NCBI GenBank assembly: GCA_934691925.1
Contig: CAKUTI010000041.1
Coordinates: 1 to 12,920 of the forward strand
Source of the DNA: an uncultured Treponema sp.
Lineage (GTDB): Bacteria; Spirochaetota; Spirochaetia; Treponematales; Treponemataceae
Direction: 5' to 3'
Length of the DNA stretch: 12,920 bases
Of this stretch, positions 7,006-12,920 are shown one piece after another; the stretch's first letter is position 1; every line of letters begins with the position of its first letter. Both the position numbers and the translations under genes were made by a program. The notes below the pieces were generated by a model. That model saw nothing but the letters and a program-made list of their open reading frames with translations. It did no database searches and was not told where the DNA came from.

Positions 7006-7015
7006 TTGATAAAAT
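7006..7015 (+). promoter_or_regulatory. possible -10 region upstream of the YgiQ-type gene
   Basis: TTGATAAAAT, identical to the ten bases at 4233-4242 before the RNA methyltransferase, includes TAAAAT at 7010-7015. If used, it gives a leader of about 150 bases. A second candidate nearer the gene has TTGACT at 7127-7132 as -35 but lacks a good -10. Neither is certain. Confidence 0.3.
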
Positions 7016-7172
7016 TGAATCCAGGATTTTGTGGCTGCCAAGAAAGCGCGGAAAATATGCTTTGCGTTTTTTGTTTTCATCAGTCCGCAGAAATTTTTAG
7101 AAATCCGAAAGACGAATTTTTTAGATTTGACTGAAAAACTGAATTTTAACTTTAGAGACTTTTCTTAATAAA

Positions 7173-8996
7173 ATGGCAAAAGAATTTATCCCTGTTTGCA
7201 GACAAGATTTGATTGAGCGCGGAATAAGCGAGGTTGATTTCGTTTTTGTTTCAGGCGACGGCTATGTTGACCACGCTTCGTTCGGGGCGGCTCTTTTGTG
7301 CCGTCTTTTGGAGGCGAACGGCTACACTGTGGGGCTTTTGGCGCAGCCTGACTGGAAAAACATTGAGTCGTTCAAGGAATTTGGCAAGCCAAAGCTCGCT
7401 TTTCTTGTGAGCGCGGGCGCGATGGACTCGATGGTTTCAAACTACACTGCAAACAACAAGCCGCGTTCGGAAGATGTCTACGCGCATGGAGGAATCGCAG
7501 GACACCGCCCGGACCGCGCGATAATGACTTACTGCTCGGCGATCCGGCAGGCGTACAAGGGCGTTGACATCTGCATAGGCGGAATTGAGGCTTCTCTAAG
7601 GCGCACAAGCCATTACGATTACTGGTCAAACACTGTCAGACGCTCGATTCTCCTTGACTCAAAGGCCGACATTCTGATGTACGGAATGGGTGAGCATTCG
7701 ATTCTTGAGATTGCCGCAAAGCTAAAAGAAGGAATTCCTGCGAAAAAAATACGCGGAGTTCACGGGACAGTCTGGTACACGAGCAAGGAAGAGGAGATTC
7801 CTGAGAATGCAATCCGGCTTCCAAGCTACGCCGAGGTTAGCAAGAACACAGATGAAAGCAAGGCTCTTTTTGCAAAGTCATATTTGATTCAGGAAGAAAA
7901 CACCGACGCAATCAACGGACACGTTCTTGCAGAGCCTGTTGACGCGCGCTTTGTTGTTCAGGAGCCGCCGGCTCTTCCTCTCACAACTGAGGAATTCGAC
8001 AAAATATATGAAATGCCTTTCACGCGCCGCTGGCATCCGATGTACGACAAGCCCGCAGAGAACGGAAAAACCGGAATTCCGGCTTTAAGCGAGGTGAAAT
8101 TCAGCCTTACGAGCGTGCGAGGCTGCTTCGGCGCGTGCGCTTTCTGCGCAATCTCGTTTCATCAGGGGCGAAGAATTCAGGCGAGAAGCCAGGAAAGCCT
8201 TTTGAAAGAGGCAAGGCAGATAATCTCTGACCCGGACTTTAAAGGATATATCCACGATGTCGGCGGTCCGACTGCGAATTTCAGGCACGACGCTTGCAAA
8301 TACCAGAAAATCAGGGGCTGCTGCCCCGACAAGGACTGTCTCGGCTCGAATCCGTGCAAGAATGTTGAGGTTGACCACACCGAGCTTGTGGAGCTTCTGC
8401 GGAAAATCCGCGCTCTTCCGGGGGTCAAGAAAGTCTTTATCCGCTCTGGAATCCGCTTTGACTATCTGATGATGGACAAGGACAAGACGTTTTTCAAGGA
8501 GCTGATTGAGCATCATATCTCCGGGCAGCTGAAAGTTGCGCCTGAGCATGTTGACAACAACGTTCTTCGTCTGATGAGAAAGTCGAACCACGAGCTTTAC
8601 GAGAAATTCGCCGCCGAATATGCGAGCCTGAACCGCGAGCTTGGCAAGAAGCAGTATCTCGTTCCTTATTACATTTGCTCCCATCCGGGGGCAGGCCTGA
8701 AAGAGGCTGTGGAAGTCGCGCTTTGCCTTAAAAAAGACGGCTTTGTTCCTGACCAGGTGCAGGATTTTTACCCGACTCCGGGCGGGCTTTCGACCTGCAT
8801 GTACTGGACGGGGCTGAATCCGAGAAAGAAGAATCCCGACGGAACGTTTGAGAAAGTCTATGTCGCGCGCGGCGGCCACGAGCGGCATCTTCAGCGCGCT
8901 CTTTTGCAGTTCAACAAGCGCGAGAATGCAAGGCTTGTGCGCGAGGCGCTTGAAAAAATCGGCAGAAAAGACTTGGAGAAAGTTCTTCTGCGGTAG
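7173..8996 (+). CDS. YgiQ-family (UPF0313) radical SAM protein
   Basis: This 607-residue cytoplasmic iron-sulfur protein carries Cys318-X3-Cys322-X2-Cys325 (CFGACAFC), the radical SAM motif that binds a [4Fe-4S] cluster and cleaves S-adenosylmethionine. The N-terminal part (SGDGYVDHASFG, then GGIEASLRR and YGMGEHS) is the B12-binding-like domain characteristic of YgiQ proteins. A second Cys group follows (Cys375, Cys383, Cys384, Cys389 and Cys395), another family trait that may bind a further metal or cluster. Late blocks include KVAPEHV and FYPTPGG. The reaction of this widespread family is not established. The start fits the family's N-terminus, though no Shine-Dalgarno sequence precedes it. 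Length is near the family norm. An antisense frame open across much of its 3' half is a composition artefact. Confidence 0.94.
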   Translation: MAKEFIPVCRQDLIERGISEVDFVFVSGDGYVDHASFGAALLCRLLEANGYTVGLLAQPDWKNIESFKEFGKPKLAFLVSAGAMDSMVSNYTANNKPRSEDVYAHGGIAGHRPDRAIMTYCSAIRQAYKGVDICIGGIEASLRRTSHYDYWSNTVRRSILLDSKADILMYGMGEHSILEIAAKLKEGIPAKKIRGVHGTVWYTSKEEEIPENAIRLPSYAEVSKNTDESKALFAKSYLIQEENTDAINGHVLAEPVDARFVVQEPPALPLTTEEFDKIYEMPFTRRWHPMYDKPAENGKTGIPALSEVKFSLTSVRGCFGACAFCAISFHQGRRIQARSQESLLKEARQIISDPDFKGYIHDVGGPTANFRHDACKYQKIRGCCPDKDCLGSNPCKNVEVDHTELVELLRKIRALPGVKKVFIRSGIRFDYLMMDKDKTFFKELIEHHISGQLKVAPEHVDNNVLRLMRKSNHELYEKFAAEYASLNRELGKKQYLVPYYICSHPGAGLKEAVEVALCLKKDGFVPDQVQDFYPTPGGLSTCMYWTGLNPRKKNPDGTFEKVYVARGGHERHLQRALLQFNKRENARLVREALEKIGRKDLEKVLLR

Positions 8997-9017
8997 TTCT
9001 TTTTGATTTTGACTGGA

Positions 9018-9044
9018 AGCGCGTAAAAAGACGCTGTGTTTTTT
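9018..9044 (+). terminator. possible weak terminator after the YgiQ-type gene
   Basis: AGCG (9018-9021) pairs with CGCT (9032-9035) around an A-rich loop, followed after three bases by six T (9039-9044). It lies 22 bases after the stop codon in the expected place, but the stem has only four firm pairs, so efficiency is doubtful. Confidence 0.35.
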
Positions 9045-9306
9045 CGACAGACTAGATGACTGCGAAAATTCTGCACGGTGTCTTTTTCCAGCTTTTCCGC
9101 TTGTTTTCTTTCTGCATCCTGAAAATCTCGCGTTCTTTCCCTTGCCGAAAAAATCGTTTCTTATTTCGAAAGTCTGATGTGAAAATCCCCTGCATTTTGA
9201 AAATCTCAATTCCTGAAAATCTTTTCTTTCTATCGCAATGCCGATAATGCCTGAATATTTCAAAATGAAAGTTTAATACTCTCATAATTCTCTGTATAAT
9301 CAAGAT
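9045..9306. other. intergenic region between the YgiQ-type and GGDEF genes
   Basis: The full gap (8997-9306) is about 310 bases. Beyond the weak terminator and the GGDEF promoter it holds a 63-codon open frame (9056-9247) whose product is Phe-, Arg- and Lys-rich with no ribosome-binding site and no recognisable domain; I do not call it a gene. Four near-copies of TGAAAATC occur between 9119 and 9225, probably by chance in A/T-rich sequence. Confidence 0.45.
9272..9300 (+). promoter_or_regulatory. candidate promoter of the GGDEF gene, giving a leaderless transcript
   Basis: A perfect TATAAT lies at 9295-9300, with TTTAAT (three of six matches to TTGACA) at 9272-9277 and 17 bases between. The ATG begins at 9307, six bases after the -10 box, where transcription would be expected to start. 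There is no Shine-Dalgarno sequence. Confidence 0.6.
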
Positions 9307-11139
9307 ATGGGCTATGAAGTCAAGAAAATCTATCTGAACGAGAATTTTGATATTACCGACGGAAACCGCGAGTATTTTATCTATTTTGAGCGTGTCGGGC
9401 ATCGGTTTTCGAGAATCGGGGAGCTTGTTCTTCCGTCTGAAAAGAAGAAGTTCGAGGCTTTTCTGCGTGGCGGAGCGGAAAATTATAATCTTGGCGAAAA
9501 AAATCCTGAGTCTGGCCAGTACGAAATATTCCATTTCAAGAAATATACTGACGAGTACCGCCTTAACCGCGTCTCGCTTGACTACGAGATGCAGAACGGA
9601 AAGCGCGTTCAGTGCGTCAAGCTTGTGGATATTGAGGACGTTTTTTCAAGCCTGGAGCTTGCCTTTGCCGAGGAGGACAGAAAAAATGTCGCGCTGAGCA
9701 TCACGGAAGATTATTTTTTTCTTTACGAGAAATCGACAAACAAGATAAGAATCCATCATTACCACAACAACGAGCGGATTTTCGACTTTTATTCTGACAT
9801 TGATGACTGGAAGAATCAGATGGTTGAAGAGAATTTCGTGCCTGAAAGCCAGATTTCTTCGCTTGAAAAGCTCGTCCTTGACTTGAAAGCCTGCCCTACA
9901 AAGCTTTTCCAAAATTTGACTTGCGCGTTCAGGACGAACGGAAAGATTATGCAGCCGCTGAATTTTCTAGGCGTTAAGTTCATCGACCGCAAGGAGCATG
10001 TTTTTGAGATTGGAAAAATTCTTTCGGACACGAAAAATCTTCTTCCGCAGGAAACCGACAGCCTTGTCACGGAGCTTCAGTTTGACTCGCTCACGAAATG
10101 CTACAACAAGAAGTCGATTCAGGATTACATCATAAAACGGCTGAAAGCTCCGTCTCTAGGCGAGAAAATCGGAATTGTGATTGTCGATTTGGACAATTTC
10201 AAACCGGTGAACGACGCTTACGGGCATTTGGCGGGCGACCGCGTTCTTGAACAGACAGGCGAGGTCTTGCGGAATATCGTAGGCGACAAGGGCAGGGTAG
10301 GACGCTACGGCGGAGACGAATTTCTGATTCTCCTGAACCATATGGACAAGGAGGAAGTTCTCCGCGGAACGCTTCAGGCGATTTTGAACAATGTGCGCGC
10401 GAAATTCGACGGGCTTTTTGACGACATAAAAATTACGTCCTCAATCGGCTGCTCTATTTTTCCTGACGACGGCGACACTTACGACGAGCTTTTCAAGAAG
10501 GCGGACTTTTGCCTTTACCGCGCGAAAGACAAGGGCAGAAACCGATATATCTTCTTTAGGAACGATTTGCACTTGGAGCTTTACAAGAAATCTGTCGAGT
10601 CAACTTCCGGCGTAAAATATCAGGGGCGCGAGATTCAAGAGCTAAAATATATGGCGCAGTTTATGCACAATCTGAGCGAGGCTCCGTTCAAGGCGATAAA
10701 AGATGTTACGCGTCATATGGTTGAGACTTACAATCTAAGCGGCATTTCGATTTATTACGGCGAGGACATGAAGAGAATCTACTGCGCGGGAGAAAAGCGG
10801 GATTCCGGCGGCAACGCCCTTTATGCCCAGACAGGCGACTTTAAGATTGCGCTGAAAGACGCGAGATTTGTGCGAGTAGATTTTCCAGAGGACATTGACG
10901 GCGCAAAGAAATTCAAGGAAATTCTGGAGGCGCGCGGAATAAAGTCCACAATCCAGTGCATTCTCGGAACACGCGAGGACATAAAAGGCCTGATAACTTT
11001 TGACAAGACCGACGAGGCGCAGCAGTGGGCAGAATACGAGGTGAACTGTGCAGTTATGTTCGCTTCGAGCTTCAATCTTCTGCCTGAAAGCACGAAATTC
11101 GACTTTGCGATGTTCAGCAAGCTTAATGACGAATTCTAG
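9307..11139 (+). CDS. GGDEF-domain diguanylate cyclase with flanking sensory-type domains
   Basis: This is a 610-residue protein with no signal peptide or membrane segment, so probably cytoplasmic. The GGDEF domain spans about residues 259-418: FDSLTKCYN (259-267), the metal- and GTP-binding DLDNFKPVNDAYGH (294-307 region, Asp294, Asn302, Asp303), and an intact GGDEF at 335-339, so it should make cyclic di-GMP from two GTP. The RxxD inhibitory site expected just upstream is absent (GDKG instead), implying no product feedback at that site. The first 250 residues look like two PAS-type sensory folds, judged only from pattern. Residues 442-600 look GAF-like (ISIYYG, GLITFDKTDEAQ, a closing amphipathic helix). 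No EAL or HD-GYP domain is present. It appears to be a single-gene transcript and converges on the MATE gene. Confidence 0.92.
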   Translation: MGYEVKKIYLNENFDITDGNREYFIYFERVGHRFSRIGELVLPSEKKKFEAFLRGGAENYNLGEKNPESGQYEIFHFKKYTDEYRLNRVSLDYEMQNGKRVQCVKLVDIEDVFSSLELAFAEEDRKNVALSITEDYFFLYEKSTNKIRIHHYHNNERIFDFYSDIDDWKNQMVEENFVPESQISSLEKLVLDLKACPTKLFQNLTCAFRTNGKIMQPLNFLGVKFIDRKEHVFEIGKILSDTKNLLPQETDSLVTELQFDSLTKCYNKKSIQDYIIKRLKAPSLGEKIGIVIVDLDNFKPVNDAYGHLAGDRVLEQTGEVLRNIVGDKGRVGRYGGDEFLILLNHMDKEEVLRGTLQAILNNVRAKFDGLFDDIKITSSIGCSIFPDDGDTYDELFKKADFCLYRAKDKGRNRYIFFRNDLHLELYKKSVESTSGVKYQGREIQELKYMAQFMHNLSEAPFKAIKDVTRHMVETYNLSGISIYYGEDMKRIYCAGEKRDSGGNALYAQTGDFKIALKDARFVRVDFPEDIDGAKKFKEILEARGIKSTIQCILGTREDIKGLITFDKTDEAQQWAEYEVNCAVMFASSFNLLPESTKFDFAMFSKLNDEF

Positions 11140-11192
11140 CTTGCTTGAATGTCGGTGTTTTGTTGAATTGAAAATGTGTTCTTGGCAGAATC

Positions 11193-11229
11193 CGTTTTCT
11201 AAAACGAACAAAAGATTTTTTCTTTTGTT
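11193..11229 (+). terminator. A/T-rich hairpins after the GGDEF gene, possible terminator
   Basis: AACAAAAGA (11207-11215) pairs perfectly with TCTTTTGTT (11221-11229) around five T. Just before it, CGTTTT and AAAACG (11193-11206) form a second small inverted repeat. The U-rich 3' arm could act as the release tract, but no long T-run follows. The position, 54-90 bases after the stop, suits a terminator. Confidence 0.4.
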
Positions 11230-11243
11230 TCTCGGTCAGAAAT

Positions 11244-11275
11244 AAAAAAACTTCGGACTTAAAAAACGCCCGAAG
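11244..11275 (-). terminator. Rho-independent terminator of the MATE gene
   Basis: On the minus strand CTTCGG (from 11275) pairs with CCGAAG (to 11251) around a loop of 13 bases, and seven T follow (11250-11244). It lies 15 bases past the MATE stop codon, a standard position and form. Confidence 0.8.
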
Positions 11276-11289
11276 CCGAATAATTTTTA

Positions 11290-12669
11290 TCACGTTACTT
11301 TGTGAAGCCATTTTCCGGACTTGATTCTCCAGATTCCGCAGACGGTTTTTAGAATCTGCTCGGTTTCAAGGCAGAGGAGAATCTGCCATGCGGAAAGTCC
11401 CCAGATGAACGAGGCGGCATAGCCCAAAGGAAGCGCGAAAATCCACATCCAGCCGTTGTCAATCAGCGAGGCAAAAATCGTGTCGCCACCAGAGCGGCAA
11501 ATTCCCACAATCAAAAGCATATTGAAAGCGCGGCTCGGATACATAAAGACAAGCACGAGAAGCATTTGCTGCGCAATCTTTATGATTGAAGCGTCAACGT
11601 TGAAAATCAAAGGCAAAAGATAGCTCAGCGGAATCAGGAAAAGACCGATTCCAAGCCCCAAAAGCGGAAAGAACCAGCAGAATCGGTGAGTAAAGGCTCT
11701 TGCGCCTGTTTTGTCGCCTGCTCCAATCTTCTTTCCGAGAATAATCGCCGCCGCGTTTCCCATTCCGATAAACACGACCCAAGTAAGCTGGCTCACCGTG
11801 TTTGTTATGCTGAACGCCGCGAAAGAGTCAGTTCCAGTGTGGGCGAAAATCGAATTTTGTGTTGTGATTCCAAGTCCCCACAAAGTCTCGCTGAAAAGAA
11901 CAGGAAGTCCTACTTTTATCAATTTCAGGATAAATGGCCGTGAAAAAGCCGTCATCTCGCGTAGAGTTCCCCAAGTTTCAAAATGCTTTGCGCGTCCGTA
12001 GAACAGCGTTATGAAAAATTCCACTGTGCGGGAGATAAAAGTCGCCAAAGCCGCGCCCGCGACTCCCATTTTCGGAATCCCAAGCGGCTCAAATCCGAAA
12101 ATAAAAAGCAGGTTTCCGCTCGCGTTCAATACAAATGAGATTGCGGTTGTCGCCATCGGAAGAACAACGTGCTCAGTGCTTCGGTAAGCCATCTGGCAGG
12201 CAAGCGAGAACGCCATCAGCGGATAGCTCCACGCGACGATCCTAAGATAGCTTGCCGCCGTTTTTATTACCGCCTCATCGTTTGTGTAAAGTCCGATAAG
12301 TTTTTCCGGCATGAAAATTCCGCTGAGCGCGAACAAGAATGCGACAAAAAGGCAGAAAATCAGCATGATTCCGAAAGTCTTTCTGATTCCTTTCAAGTCC
12401 TGCTGTCCCCAGAACTGCGAGACGAAAATTGAGCAGCCCGAAGAAACGCCGAAAACAACCATGTTCAGCATAAAGAAAATCTGGTTCCCAAGCCCAACCG
12501 CCGCAATTTCAACCGAGCCGAGTCTGCCGCACATAACTGTGTCGAGCATATTGATGAAAGTCTGCAAAAGATTCTGCAGGATAATTGGAATCGCGATTGA
12601 AAAAAGGATTTTATAGAACGAATGTAAAGGATTCTGGTTCTGTGTTGAAAGAGATTTTGTTGTAGTCAT
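11290..12669 (-). CDS. MATE-family multidrug/sodium or proton antiporter
   Basis: This 459-residue integral membrane protein has about twelve hydrophobic segments and belongs to the MATE exporters, which expel organic cations, drugs or metabolites in exchange for Na+ or H+. The N-terminal signature reads IAIPIILQNLLQTFINMLDT, followed by GRLGSVEIAAVGLGNQ in the first two helices, and the pseudo-repeat restarts near LIKVGLPVLFSETLWGLG with SFAAFSITNTVSQL in the second half, the two-fold bundle typical of MATE proteins. The segment AMACQ-like LACQMAYRSTEH also fits the family. Substrate cannot be told. The start gives a normal cytoplasmic tail of about 20 residues; no Shine-Dalgarno sequence is seen, and a good -10 box lies nine bases upstream. 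It is transcribed alone and ends at a strong hairpin terminator. Confidence 0.93.
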   Translation of the reverse strand: MTTTKSLSTQNQNPLHSFYKILFSIAIPIILQNLLQTFINMLDTVMCGRLGSVEIAAVGLGNQIFFMLNMVVFGVSSGCSIFVSQFWGQQDLKGIRKTFGIMLIFCLFVAFLFALSGIFMPEKLIGLYTNDEAVIKTAASYLRIVAWSYPLMAFSLACQMAYRSTEHVVLPMATTAISFVLNASGNLLFIFGFEPLGIPKMGVAGAALATFISRTVEFFITLFYGRAKHFETWGTLREMTAFSRPFILKLIKVGLPVLFSETLWGLGITTQNSIFAHTGTDSFAAFSITNTVSQLTWVVFIGMGNAAAIILGKKIGAGDKTGARAFTHRFCWFFPLLGLGIGLFLIPLSYLLPLIFNVDASIIKIAQQMLLVLVFMYPSRAFNMLLIVGICRSGGDTIFASLIDNGWMWIFALPLGYAASFIWGLSAWQILLCLETEQILKTVCGIWRIKSGKWLHKVT

Positions 12670-12678
12670 AGAAAAACT

Positions 12679-12707
12679 ATTTTAGATTAAATCCCGACAA
12701 ATGGAAA
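12679..12707 (-). promoter_or_regulatory. candidate promoter of the MATE gene, near-leaderless
   Basis: On the minus strand TTTCCA (12707-12702, four of six matches to TTGACA) is followed after exactly 17 bases by TAAAAT (12684-12679, five of six matches to TATAAT). The ATG starts nine bases later at 12669, so the message would have a leader of only about two bases. Confidence 0.5.
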
Positions 12708-12851
12708 CAAGAGAAAATTTTAAATCGAAAGCGAAGAAAGAAATGATAAATTGAAAGATGAATAAATAGCCTGAATTTCGGGTTTCAGCAAAAAATTACA
12801 AAAAAAACGCAAAGCCTTATTTGTCCTGACGGCAAGAAAACTTAAAGGATT

Positions 12852-12882
12852 GCCATGAAATGAGCGTTTTTTGCTCTTTGGC
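12852..12882 (-). terminator. possible hairpin at the end of an upstream minus-strand gene
   Basis: GAGC (12862-12865) pairs with GCTC (12873-12876) around a seven-base loop, extended by AAA/TTT and GCC/GGC with small bulges. It lies just beyond a possible stop codon at 12885-12887 on the minus strand. No T-run follows, so termination is uncertain. Confidence 0.25.
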
Positions 12883-12884
12883 TA

Positions 12885-12920
12885 TCAAGCATAATCTTTA
12901 TCCACGCTCAGCATTTTGCT
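12885..12920 (-). CDS. possible last eleven codons of a gene running in from the right edge
   Basis: On the minus strand the edge reads SKMLSVDKDYA followed by TGA and then TAG. The codon choices resemble those of genes in this window and a hairpin follows at once. Only eleven residues are visible, so no family can be named and the reading frame may be accidental. Confidence 0.2.
   Translation of the reverse strand, partial: SKMLSVDKDYA

Noticed and set aside
9118..9225. Repeated TGAAAATC units resembling a spaced repeat array
   Set aside because: Units are only about eight bases with irregular spacing in A/T-rich DNA, so neither CRISPR nor an iteron array is supported.
9056..9247. 63-codon plus-strand open frame in the intergenic gap
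   Set aside because: There is no Shine-Dalgarno site, no domain, and its composition reflects T-rich intergenic DNA. I kept only the promoter-like string before it as a weak finding.
8085..9263. 392-codon open frame on the minus strand
   Set aside because: It lies antisense to the firmly identified YgiQ-type gene and has no domain or ribosome-binding site; codon bias of the sense gene explains the lack of stops.
11686..12001. Overlapping plus-strand open frames of 85 and 96 codons
   Set aside because: Both lie antisense to the MATE gene, whose membrane topology and family blocks are clear.

Overview
The window reads as a piece of a Treponema-like spirochete chromosome. This is inferred from gene content: the partial first gene closely resembles, from memory, the trans-2-enoyl-CoA reductase of Treponema denticola; there are several small spirochete-style lipoproteins with relaxed lipoboxes; and A/T-rich intergenic DNA separates compact genes. 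No 16S or other decisive marker is present, so genus level is a guess.

Layout from left to right. (1) Positions 2-583 hold the C-terminal half of a FabV/TER-type enoyl-CoA reductase, closed by a strong hairpin terminator at 613-659. (2) After a gene-free T-rich stretch comes a minus-strand pair of small predicted lipoproteins (1823-2215, then 962-1798), visibly more A/T-rich than the rest. (3) Divergent from them is a plus-strand pair joined by an ATGA overlap: an RluA-family pseudouridine synthase (2340-3095) and a beta-barrel protein that I identify as an omptin-family outer-membrane protease (3092-4105), with the Asp-Asp and Asp-His active-site pairs visible. (4) A second coupled pair, joined by TAATG, holds an RlmL/YpsC-type THUMP RNA methyltransferase (4282-5490) and a TetR-type regulator (5490-6083). 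(5) A Ser/Thr-rich lipoprotein on the minus strand (6095-6934) converges on tetR and diverges from a YgiQ-type radical SAM protein (7173-8996). (6) A cytoplasmic GGDEF diguanylate cyclase flanked by sensory-looking domains (9307-11139) converges, across a cluster of hairpins, on a MATE-family exporter (minus, 11290-12669). The last 250 bases hold the MATE promoter region and possibly the last codons of another minus-strand gene.

The genes do not form one pathway. They are mainly housekeeping (RNA modification by two enzymes, a radical SAM protein, acyl-CoA reduction) interspersed with envelope and signalling genes (three lipoproteins, the omptin, MATE, c-di-GMP synthesis, TetR). I saw no rRNA, tRNA, CRISPR, insertion sequence or phage gene. 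The items most worth a second look are the omptin homologue, which keeps the catalytic residues but appears to have lost the LPS-binding residues known from OmpT, and several starts (rluA-like gene, GGDEF gene, MATE gene) that sit directly downstream of -10-like boxes without a Shine-Dalgarno sequence, suggesting leaderless transcripts.
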